Assembly (NCBI GenBank): GCA_026214975.1
Contig: CM047807.1
Coordinates: forward strand, 65,575,824 to 65,639,823
Length of the DNA: 64,000 nt
Direction: 5' to 3'
Source: Gentiana macrophylla
Taxonomy: Eukaryota; Streptophyta; Magnoliopsida; Gentianales; Gentianaceae
The notes under the pieces are model-generated. The model was not told the origin of the DNA. It ran no database searches and saw only the letters and a program-made list of their open reading frames with translations. This document shows positions 46,380-55,966 of the stretch, piece by piece. The translations under genes were made by a program, and so were the position numbers. The first letter of the stretch is position 1, and every line of letters begins with the position of its first letter.

Positions 46380-47260
46380 TGCAGAGTAAGACTCTTTTGA
46401 GGCTCGATGAAGGAGCCGAACCAAAAGCAACAACAGTCGGAGATCATACTTAAACACTATCCACCGGGCCTTAAGATCATGTGCGTGCTCGGTGTAAGGC
46501 GCCACTTTCCTTGCTTGTAGTAGACCTTCTTAGGAAGGTCATCCAAAGCCAAAAGAAGGATATTGAATCCTCACCTCGTCCACTCCATGGGTTTAAAACG
46601 GGGATCAGTAGCACATTCAAGGCCTCGGCGAAATCTGCCGAAGCCTTATACTCCTGGATTGCCTCGGTGTACCGAACTGGAATCATGGCCTCCAGTTCGG
46701 CCATCCTTCCTTGGAGATCGGCAACCTCCATCTCCTTCATCTTCTTCTCCCCAGCAAACTCACTTGCCAAGGACTTCAACTCACCCTCTTGAGCTAGGAG
46801 TTGAGCTCACAATGCCTTCATCTCCGAATCCCTAAGTGAGGAAGCAACAACAGACAATGTCTACTCTCGCCTTAGTCTTTCATGTGCATGTCGTAAACCT
46901 GGATAAAGAAGATACCTCACCAGTTCAGACAACTTTGTTTGGAGCTCAGACACGAGCTGCTCCCTACCCTTTGTCTCCGCATCCAACTGGCCTGGCACGG
47001 ACTTCAGCTCCGTCTCTTTGACCAAAAGCTAATCCTGGAAAGCATTTATCTCTGTGTCTCCGAGCTCGACAGCGCCCCTGAACTCCCATCGGGTTTGCCT
47101 CAACTCGGAAATCTTTTTCTTGTTGACATTAGACTTCCTCCAACCTCCGGGAAACCTCCTGACCAACTAAGGTCCCCTACATAATCCAAATCAAAAATGT
47201 TAGTGAGATTACCAAGAATATAGCACCAAAATTAAAAGGATATATTCTAAGTCTGCAGGA
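46380..47260 (-). pseudogene. Element D antisense coding remnant 1 (coiled-coil protein)
   Basis: Minus-strand frame 46779-46477 reads MKSLASEFAGEKKMKEMEVADLQGRMAELEAM then IPVRYTEAIQEYKASADFAEAL. It is rich in E, K, A and L with heptad-like spacing, so a coiled coil is likely. Upstream pieces in other frames (KGREQLVSELQTKLSELV near 46930) extend the coil. A splice-acceptor-like TTATGTAG-GGGACC sits at about 47173-47180. The family is not recognised; it matches remnant 2. Antisense extra frames of Tat gypsy elements are one candidate origin. Confidence 0.55.
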
Positions 47261-47458
47261 CATACTCGAACTGAACTTCGTAGGACAAACTCCGCAAAGT
47301 TTGTCAGACTCGAACCAAAGTCCATGGGTCGGACTCAATTGAACTCTGTAAATCAGACTCAATGAGTTTGTAAGCTAACCTCTTTTAGTCCGCAAGTCGG
47401 ACGAAACAACATTCGTCGCCTGTAGGACAAACCCGAACAAAAACTTGACAAAACCTTT

Positions 47459-47498
47459 AGTATGCCATCCAAAACTGCAAGTTAATGCATGGCATACT
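47459..47498. repeat. Hairpin module copy 4
   Basis: AGTATGCCAT (47459-47468) and ATGGCATACT (47489-47498), perfect arms, followed by GAGGGGCAAGGTACCTCACCAATAA. Confidence 0.85.
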
Positions 47499-47699
47499 GA
47501 GGGGCAAGGTACCTCACCAATAATGAAGAACTTAAAGAAAGTGTGGGTTAAATCAAGTATTTAAAGTACTCAGAATAAAGTTAAGGCTGATAACTTAACA
47601 AAATACTCCTTCTATTATTAAATTGTACGGATTACAATTTCATTTCAAAGCAAAAAAAACTACAAGTACACAAGCCTTCTGACCTAAGAACCGGGGGGT

Positions 47700-48398
47700 G
47701 GACTCTACGGTGGCTCCAAAGAAGCAAGAGCCAAGGTAAGAGCAGCCACAACACGGCAAGAGTACTCAGACAGTGTCCACTCCCTCCGGAAGTCCTTCAG
47801 ACGGTTGTCATAGACCGCACCCTCACCTAGGCTTAAAAAGAGCCTTGCTAGGAAGGTCGACAAAGTGGGCGACTTGACCTGTGGCATCATCCACGCCTAA
47901 AATATATCCGTGGCTAAGGACAAGCGTAAGCAATAGCTTCAAAGACTGAGTAAACTCCTCTGAAGCCTCATATTTTTGGATGGCCATAGCAACCTGAGCT
48001 GGAATAGTAGCTTCCTGCTCGACCTTCCCAGCAAAACTTCTCTTATGACATAAGCTTAACCTCCAGAGCCTGAAATCGCTTCTGGAGAGCCTTAATCTCC
48101 TTATCTTTGGACTCTACAGAGCCTGGTCGGCCACAGGTCGGCACCCCTCTGCCTTATTCACCCCCAAAGTGTAGCATGGTTAAGCCGACCTTGCCTGAGG
48201 TCGGAAATCTTCCTCATTATCCAGTAAACTTTCCCAGCCCGGGGAAAGCGTCCTGAAAAATTTAGGTTCCCTGCAAGTAAGAAACACTATCAAAGTACAA
48301 TACTCGAGAAAGAAAATCAAGCTTTCATATTCCATGGCCTCGAAGCCATCATCATCTAGATCCACATTAGTCATCCCAGAGATCGGCTCCTGCTCCAT
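47700..48398 (-). pseudogene. Element D antisense coding remnant 2 (paralogue of remnant 1)
   Basis: Minus strand from MEQEPISGMTNVDLDDDGFEAMEYES (48398) to a TTACTTGCAG-GG acceptor-like site (about 48270). It continues KFFRTLSPGWESLLDNEEDFR and, after stops, VEQEATIPAQVAMAIQKYEASEEF (about 47940-48020), then LPSKALFKPR-stop. The IPxxxxxAIQxYxASxxFxxxL segment matches remnant 1, so the two are diverged duplicates lying in tandem. Product unknown; an intron is plausible but its donor is not visible. Confidence 0.55.
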
Positions 48399-49340
48399 AG
48401 TTCAAACTCAATAAAGTCTACAGGATAGGCAATTTGAGCTTTGCATGCCCGACATTGGCTCGGCATCATATTTAGAGCTCGCCCCCGAGCGAATCTTCTC
48501 ATGGTTGTGTCCTTACGCGCTTAAAACCGGTATGTACCTAAGCACAACACTGGTGCACTATGCTATATGAGCCTTATGTTATTTCAGTAGATCGCTCTGC
48601 AACAGTCACTTCGACCAACGGTGTATCAAGTCGTTACTACTTTGCACCATGTCTTTCACTGGATCCGAACCTAGCCTATACATAATCCTAGAAGCAGGTA
48701 GTCCCCTTGGCCCAATCAGTCCGCCCCGTAAAAGGCCGGACCAAGGCAAACACGATCAAGCCTGTCTTGCACCATCACGGTTCCCGATAAGCCCTGGGGG
48801 TTCGACCCGCTCACCCCTCCCGATCGCCATCCTTGAACGCGAACAAAGCCAATGCAATTAGGAAACAAAGTTCATAAGCAACGCTCTCTAGCCTCAAAGC
48901 TCTTGACTCGCCAAAGGCTCACGTTCGCCAACTCTTCAGCTCAGCACTCCAAGACCGATCGCGGTTCAGCATCTTTCTAGTCTGCCCGCTCTTCCAACAG
49001 CCAACTCATGGCCTTATAAATAGCAGCATCGCATCCTTGACAAAAATGGGCTCTCATTCTCGAAGAACTATGAAAATTGGGCTTGATCCCTTACAAGTTA
49101 AGGGTATGTAGACAGCCTTACACGACTCAGCTCATAATCACAAACACAATATTTTCCTTATCCTTGTTCTTGAGCGCAACCACCATGGTGGGCTAAGACG
49201 CCTTGCATTTTGCAAAGTCATAGTTGAACTCTGCCAGATTGGTAGAATAAGCTGTGTATAAACTCTTCAAACCCTATAAGTTAAACGTCCGAGTCAAGCC
49301 ACTACACAGGCAGATCCGAGCCGACCAACCAAAGCTCGGC
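48399..49340 (+). other. Element D 3' interior, no gene recognised
   Basis: GC-richer than the flanks, with scattered GCTCGGC/GCCGA-type boxes also found in the LTR. The frame at 48649-48861 has no recognisable domain. Confidence 0.4.
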
Positions 49341-49357
49341 TGGATCTGAGGGGCTTA
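49341..49357 (+). other. Polypurine-like tract of element D
   Basis: TGGATCTGAGGGGCTTA directly before the right LTR; defines plus orientation. Confidence 0.65.
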
Positions 49358-50136
49358 TGACGATGCCAGAAACTGAACCTACCTACGTGGCACCTCTTTA
49401 GTGTATCAAAATTAAAGGTGGAGAGAGAAACGGTAATAGCCCGGCTGCTCGCCACGTTGTTCCTAAGACAGCCAGTGCTTAGGACCGACCTCCGGTGATC
49501 GTAGACTGGTCCGGATTCATTCCCGACCTATGCAGGTCGGCCAACACTTGTATCCTAATCTACCTTTTACCGACCCTATCGGTCGGGTTAAGTCCCTCTC
49601 AGACCTACCATTCTACACACAAGACTCCGAGCTCATGACAGCTCAGCTATTCTCCCAGAACTCTGTAGGTCGGTTCAACCAGTCCTGCTCAGGCCATCTA
49701 AGTCGGCCAGAGTCCATCCTCAATCGTATCTCCCACAAGTGTGATAATCAATTAAATATGGGGAGAATCCTCCATATTTAATACTCTAATCCTGACATTC
49801 AAATATACACGCAATTATCTCCAACAATTAAGGAGATTAAATCATAGCTATCTTTTCCTAAGGGAACACGGCAATCCAGGCCCAACAAGGACAAGGCCCA
49901 AGCCGCCTTAGGGCATAACACTCCTCTATATAAAGAATCCTTAAGGAACTACGGAGACTTGATTCCAATTCACGCATTGGATACGTAGGCAGCTTGAGAA
50001 ACAACATCTCAAGTGTAGTCTAAACCACCACCAAAACACCCTCTCTTTTACTATTTTCAGGATCGAAGGAGCATCCTTTGGTTATCATCAAGAGAAAGAA
50101 CCCTAGAAGTTTACCCCGATGATTTTTGGATCATCA
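49358..50136 (+). repeat. 3' LTR of element D, 779 bp
   Basis: TGACGATGCC...GGATCATCA, TATA box TATATAAA at 49927-49934, right duplicate CAGAC at 50137-50141. Confidence 0.95.
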
Positions 50137-50141
50137 CAGAC

Positions 50142-50960
50142 ATTGGTGTATCTGATGTGCCACTTGTGTTCATACCATATTTGTGTATCAAGTCTTTTGT
50201 GTACTTGGCTTGATTAATAAAGATGCCATCTTTCAGTTGCTTTACTTGTAGACCAAGAAAGTAATTTAATTCTCCTATCATGCTCATTTGAAATTTTCTT
50301 TTCATCAAATTTGAAAATTTCTCACATAAGTTCTCATCTTCTGATCCAAAGATAATGTACTCAACATAGATTTGGTCTAGCAAGGTGCTTGTTCCTTCCT
50401 CTAGCCTGAAGAGAGTCTTATCAATAGTTCCTTTGTTGAATCCATTGTTGACCAAATATTGTGATAGTGTCTCATACCAGGCTTTGGGTGCCTGTTTGAG
50501 TCCATAAAGTGCCTTTTTGAGCTTGTACACTTTATCTTATTTCCCATTGAGTTGAAAACCAGGAGGTTGTTCCACATATACCTCTTCTTCCGAAAGTCCA
50601 TTCAGAAATGCACTCTTGACATCCATTTGGTAAACCTTGAATTATTTGTGGGCGGCAAAAGCTAGAAATAGTGTAATTGCTTTCAATCTTGCTACTGGGG
50701 AAAAGGTTTCATCATAATATATTCTTTTTGCTTGAGAGTAGCCTTTTGCAACTAGCCTTGCTTTGTGTCTGACAACTGTCCCTTGTTCATCCATCTTGTT
50801 TCTGAATACACATTTTGTTCCAATGATGTTGGCCATGTCGTGTCTATCAACAAGTTCTCAGACCTCATTTTTTTCAAATACATTTAGTTCTTCTTGCATA
50901 GTTGTAATCCACTCAGCTTCTTGGATTGCATCATATATCTTTTTGGGTTCCACTTGTGAT
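50142..50960 (-). pseudogene. pol: Element B reverse transcriptase, N-terminal and palm part
   Basis: Minus-strand MQEELNVFEKNEV (about 50900), [50 protein letters not shown], [16 protein letters not shown], and LNYFLGLQVKQLKDGIF near 50230. The catalytic YVDD box reads YVEY (about 50355-50370), so both active-site aspartates are lost. Frameshifts lie near 50640 and 50540. The remainder is on the other side of element D. Confidence 0.92.
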
Positions 50961-51471
50961 AGGAAACAGGTTAGCATTCTTTCCGGTTGTCTTCTGGTTC
51001 TAACTCCTGTATGAATATCTCCAATGACTTGTTCTTTAGGATGATCTCTCAGCCAGTTCAGGTCAGGTTAAAGTTGCTCTTGACTTTGTGATTCCAGAAC
51101 ATCATTTTGTGCATCAACTTCATGCTCTTATGTTGGTGCCTCTTGTATTGTGTTGCCTGGTGCATCATCTTGATTTCCAAAGGTGTGATTTAGAATGGTA
51201 GTTGGTACTGCTGTGTTCATGTAAACTTGTCTTTGTGCAGCTTCTTCTTCAAGTTCTTGTAGGCTTTCACCATTTATATTTGATTCATCAAAGACTACAT
51301 GAATTGATTCTTCAATTACAAGGTTCTTTTGTTGAGTTCTCTGAAGGCTTTACTTGTGCCTTAGTGTCCCATAAAGATTGCTTCATCAGCTTTTTCATCA
51401 AAAGTATGTAGCTGATTCATGTTCAAAACAAAACATCAGCTTTTTCTTCCATTCCATATTTCATATGGAGT
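50961..51471 (-). pseudogene. pol: Element B integrase C-terminal linker
   Basis: Minus strand shows TPYEIWNG, KAFRELNKRTLVIEESIHVVFDE and HPKEQVIGDIHTGVRTRRQ in shifting frames, matching the integrase-RT linker of elements A and C. Confidence 0.8.
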
Positions 51472-52432
51472 TTATCCATGATGTTTGTTGATGATTGATC
51501 TATTTTGAGTGTAGCATGTTGTATTTGCTGCTTCAGCCCAAAATCTTTTTGATAAGCATGCTTCTGCAATCATTGTTACATTCGCTTCTTTGAGTGTCCT
51601 GTTTCTTCTTTCTACTACACCATTTTGTTGTGGAGTCCCTGCTGCTGATAGTTGATGCAGTACTCTATTTTCTTCACAGTAGGTTCTGATAATTTCATTT
51701 AGAAACATTGTGCCTCTATCTGATATGATCTTGATGATCTTCGGTTCCTTTTCATTTTGAATTCTTCTTAGTAAATCTGGCAGTTTTTTGAGTGTCTCTC
51801 TTTTCTTGTTCATGAATATGGTCCAAGTGAATTTGGAAAAGTCATCCACCACTACTAGAGTGTACTTCTTTCCACTTACACTTACTGGTGTGACTGGTAG
51901 GGCTTTGACTTGAAAGAGCTTTTGATTTGCTTCCTTTTTGAATCTGATCTCTGGTAGGCCTTCAACTAACTTGTTCTTTAACTGTGTGTTGATGGTACTG
52001 AATTTGAGGTGATTCAATCTTCTATGCCTGATCCAGCTGGTTGATTGTTTATTTTTTACAAGCAAACATGTTTCTACCTTTGCTGTCTTCCAATCTACCT
52101 CATACATGTTGTCTTCTCTTCTTCCTACAGGTACAACTGTGTTGGTTTGGCTATGGATCACCTTGCATCCTTCTTTGTTCAAGTGCACATTATAACCTTT
52201 GTCACAAAATTGACTAATACTCAGAAGATTGAAGTTTAGTCCTTTAACATAAGCTACATTTTGAATCTTCAAACTATTTTTGAGCATTATGCATTCCCCC
52301 TTAATTTTTCCGGGGTTTTCTTTGCCTCCAAATGTTACTCTGGGTCCATCAAAAGCTTTAAAATCATTCAACCATCTCTTGTTCCCTGTCAGGTGTCTGG
52401 AATATCCACTGTCTCTGTACCAGACATCCTAC
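51472..52432 (-). CDS. pol: Element B protease/integrase, open 299-codon frame with internal deletion
   Basis: Upstream the protease WYRDSGYSRHLTG (about 52400-52430) keeps DSG. The long frame continues VKGLNFNLLSISQFCDKGY, then the pre-integrase LNHLKFSTINTQLKNKLVEGLPEIRFKK. It jumps directly to TPVSVSGKKYTLVVVDDFSKFTW: the CxxC half of the zinc finger and the strand with the first catalytic Asp (HMDLFGP in element C) are missing. ISDRGTMFLNE and GTPQQNGVVERRNRTLKEA keep the second Asp and the Glu. An in-frame deletion has left the reading open but the enzyme dead. Confidence 0.88.
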
Positions 52433-53044
52433 AAAACAAGTTTAGTATGTTTAGGTACCCAACACTGTTTGGGTCCATGCCTGTTAGCAGTCATGCCTCC
52501 GACTCCAAGTGTATATCCAAAGGATCTTCTTTTTGGATAATTGACGTCATTAACTTCATATGTATAAGGCATGGTAGAAAAGATTGCAATATTTCTACTA
52601 AAGGTATTATGATACTTTTCTCTACTTTTTGGTGCATTTGCATCCTTTTTCACCCTCCAATATGCAAGAGGAAACTTATTTTCAAGTTGCTTCTTGTGTC
52701 CAGTAATATACTTTGGTTGGCTTTTCCTAAACACATGTTGCATATCATGAAATGGTTTCTTCTTGTATTTTAGGGTGCAACATTCCAATCATCTTACGAA
52801 TAGTAAAGTCTTCCCTTACCTTTCAAGAAACCTCTATATTTAATCAATGGTAGGATGATTTATTAAGATGTTTCATTGCACTAGGTTTTGACTTCACCAT
52901 TCTGAGGTGAGTGGCTAAAACTATGGTCCATCCTTTTACGAATTTATGTCCAGTCTTGGTCCTTGATTCAGAATTTTGTTGGCCATTGTTTCTATCCTCA
53001 TCCTGACTGCTGTAGCCAAGACCAAATCGGGATCCAAACCTTTT
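52433..53044 (-). pseudogene. Element B gag-pol junction, no clear domain
   Basis: Corresponds in position to the Gag C-terminal basic region of elements A and C. HMKLMTSIIQKEDPLDI-like and similar phrases are readable, but the frame is broken repeatedly. Confidence 0.5.
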
Positions 53045-54473
53045 TTAGGGTTTGTAAGCTGGTGCAATTTGTTGTGTAGTGGTGTTCTTAACTAGCAGGG
53101 ATACTTTCTCAGCTAGTCTTTCAACATCAGATGGATGATCATCTACTTTTTGTTGATCAGTTGAGTGAATTTCCTTACTAGTTTGTCCCGCTTTCATTTT
53201 ATCCAGTTCTTTCTTTAATATTTTATTTTCCTTTCTTAGATTCTCACATTCCTGTTCCAGAATTTCATGATTTACTTGAATTCTTTCAAATTTACTCATG
53301 AAATTTTGAATCCGGTTTGCAGAATCTAAAAGGAGAATAGAAGATTGTGCAGTGTCAGATGTGGATGCACTAGATGGTGAGTATGAGCTAGATGTTACCT
53401 CATAGATAAGCTTTTTTGTTGTCTGAGTTGTCAGCTTCATCATCATCAACAGAATCATTATCAGATGATTCTTCATTCTTTTCACTGCTAGTTTAGCTTT
53501 GAGTGCCTTCTTGCGCTTTCTCTTTTCAGTTGTCTTGTACTTTTTCGTATCCTCATCTTTGTCTTTTTCTTTAGGGAAATCAGCCTTGAAATGACCTTTC
53601 TTCTTTTAGTTGAAGCATATGTATTCATCATCCTTTTTCTTCATGTCGTTGCTTGAGCTTGAATTCTTGTTTGATGATGGACCTCCTTTAAATTTCTTAT
53701 TCTTGCTAAACCTGTCAAAACGTTTAATCTGTAAAGCTACCTGTTCTTTTAGCTCTTGTGTCTCTTTGCTGCTTGAGTCAGCTATTTTGCTCTGCTAGGG
53801 TGCCACCAGTGCATTGGCCTTGTGTGCCTCTTCTGGTGCACTATCTTCACCGTTCAACTCAAATTCATAAGCCTTTTATTGAGACATCAGAGTGAAAATG
53901 TCAGTGTTTGCAAGGTTTGTTGTTCCTCTAAGCACTGATGTGATAATCTTCCATCTTTCAGGTAGGCCTCTCAATATCTTCAGACATACTTCCTTCTAAG
54001 GGTATGTATGTCCAAGTTGCTGCAGTTCACCGATGATGCTTGAAAATATGTTATCCATTTGATCAATGGATTCACCGGTCTTCATTTTGACGTTCTCAAA
54101 TTTCTGTGTTGCAATAGATAATTTGTTTTCTTTGACCGCTTCTGATCCTTCATTGATCAGTGCTAATTTGTCCCACATCTCATTTGCTGTTTTACAATCT
54201 TTGATCCTCATGACCATATTACTGTCTAGAGTCTTCAAGAGCATGTCTTTTGCAACAAAATCTAGGTTTGCTCTTCTTTTGTCATTCTTGGTCCAATCCT
54301 TCTTGATCTGCTCCTGTGGCTATCACAGTTTTGATCTTGATTGGACCATCATTAATTACATCCAGCATCTCCTCATGAGTTTCTACAAGATAAGACAGCA
54401 TCCTTATTTTATATTCATCAAAATTATTGATATTGAATACGGGTACCTTAGACATGAAATTTGAGGAATCCAT
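53045..54473 (-). pseudogene. gag: Element B gag
   Basis: Starts MDSSNFMSKVPVFNINNFDEYKIRM at 54473 on the minus strand, about 130 bp inside the LTR. It continues THEEMLDVINDGPIKI, LLKTLDSNMVMRIKDCKTANEMWDKLALINEG, FENVKMKTGESIDQMDN, KILRGLPERW, LMSQ-stop-KAYEFELNG. The zinc knuckle reads CFN-stop-KKKGHFKADFPKE (about 53575-53620), with a stop at the second Cys and Phe for the last. The 53485-53045 frame is acidic then coiled-coil-like (IQVNHEILEQECENLRKENKILKKELDKM). It has at least three in-frame stops. Confidence 0.9.
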
Positions 54474-54569
54474 AAGAACAAATAAAAGATATATTTCGAA
54501 AGCACAAATTTAAAAACTACTTTGAAAATATGTGATCTCCTTGTTACCAGAAATTAGATCTGAACAAGT

Positions 54570-54601
54570 TCTGATACTAGGAACACTACTTCGATACGAA
54601 T
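54570..54601 (-). other. Degenerate primer-binding region of element B
   Basis: The LTR-adjacent site reads TCGTATCGAAGT (8 of 12 matches to TGGTATCAGAGC). About 20 bases further in, TAGTATCAGAAC (54570-54581) matches 10 of 12. Either one may descend from the original PBS. Confidence 0.6.
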
Positions 54602-55966
54602 TGTTGGTCCCAGAGAAGGGTAAAACTATAGTGAGAGGGGGGGTGAATGACTATAGTGGAGTTTCAAAAACTTTTCTTAGGTTTAAAATCTTTTGGGCAG
54701 CGGATAAGTCCCTTCTTTAAATGTTGGTTCAATGTAGATTATGCAATCACAGATATAATATGCAATGAAATAAAGTGTTGTAAGTAAATTGCTGAAAGCA
54801 AATAGACACAAAGGTTTATAGTGGTTCAGGGTAGTGTAATCCCTTAATCCACTATTCTCATGTGATGATTGGAGGAGTTCACTATTGTTTTCATAGATAC
54901 AATAGTTAGATTTTCCTTGTCTACACAAGCTTCACAATCTTCAGACTATCACTCCCTAGCTACAAAAGCTTATCACTGCTCCTTGAGAACAAATCTTTCA
55001 GCAGCTGTCACAATGATTGCAACTCCTTCTCAGATTCCTTTGATTCAATTGCTTCAGTTGATGTGAATTGGATTCACAGACTTGTGATCAATCTCAGTGC
55101 TTGATGTGGAATTTGAGCTCTATTTTATGAGTTGATCTCTAGATGTTTCTTTTGAATACAGATAGAAGGATTTTCAAATTGACAGAGTTTCAGCTTCTTT
55201 CTTATCAGATCCAATCACTATTTTTCCTGTCTGTCAATGCCTTCTATTTATAGCCTTGATAATCCTTGATTTGAATTTCCATCCATTGGCTATTTAAAGT
55301 GGAGAATAATCCTTGATTTGATTCTTGATTCCCCATTAATTATATTCTCCATGATTTAAGTGATCAGATTTGTTTCTTAAACGTCTATCGAAAAATCATC
55401 TGATTGATCCTCAATTGATTGTGCATTTAATGCTTGATTTTCATCATTTGAAATCTGAGCAGGTAAAATTTACTTGGCTGCTCCTTGAACGGTTAAGTAA
55501 TCCTTCTTACTTGGGTATTTGGTTCTTTCTTCACTGCTTCATTATCACTCAGCCGATAGTCGATTCACTATGCCGTTTCTTCGTATTCTTATTTTCTTTG
55601 ATCTTTTAGGTACTTCTTGTACTTCACTGTTCCTTGATTTGTGTGAGATCAATGTATACCATATTTGATAATGTATTTCCTTATTTGAATTATAACATAG
55701 ACTTATCCAAGGTCATCACAGACTTCCTTGGTTATAAGTCAGACCATAATGTCTTCATGCTTCTCTACTAGTACTTGGCTAACTTCACTCTGCCGGATTT
55801 CTGTTTCACTTTGCCATCCTACCAACTAGTACAATACTTGTCTGACTCAACTTATACAACATGTCAGACTCTATGTAAAGACTTATACAGGGAATTTTAA
55901 CTTATTTCAAGCTTGCTATAACAGTTAGTATGGCCATCATCAAAACATAATGAAATTTTCCTTACA
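54602..55966 (-). repeat. 5' LTR of element B, 1365 bp
   Basis: TGTTGGTCCCAGAG...TTTTCCTTACA on the plus strand. A minus-strand TATA box (CTATAAATAGAAGG) lies at about 55246-55257. Right duplicate AAATC follows, and then the gag of element A resumes. Confidence 0.93.

Larger units (their letters stand above)
41876..50136 (+). mobile_element. Element D: non-autonomous LTR retrotransposon (LARD-like, possibly Tat-derived)
   Basis: Two 779-bp LTRs (41876-42654 and 49358-50136) with TG...CA ends and a perfect CAGAC duplication. The PPT-like ATCTGAGGGGCTTA before the right LTR sets plus orientation. The 6.7-kb interior shows no gag, RT, RNase H or integrase. Instead it has four 174-bp tandem repeats, a 45-60-bp repeat block, four copies of a hairpin module and two related antisense coding remnants. 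Antisense extra frames are known in Tat-lineage gypsy elements, which suggests but does not prove that origin. Confidence 0.9.
24056..55966 (-). mobile_element. Element B: Sirevirus-like copia element carrying insertions H(C) and D
   Basis: Minus-strand element with 5' LTR 54602-55966, degenerate PBS, gag, protease-integrase, RT, RNase H, an ORF3 C-terminal remnant, PPT and 3' LTR 24056-25342. It interrupts the gag of element A. Its own body is cut at the RT/RNase H junction by element D (41876-50136) and just past RNase H by H (about 26150-41081). With those removed it is about 8.7 kb. Confidence 0.92.
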
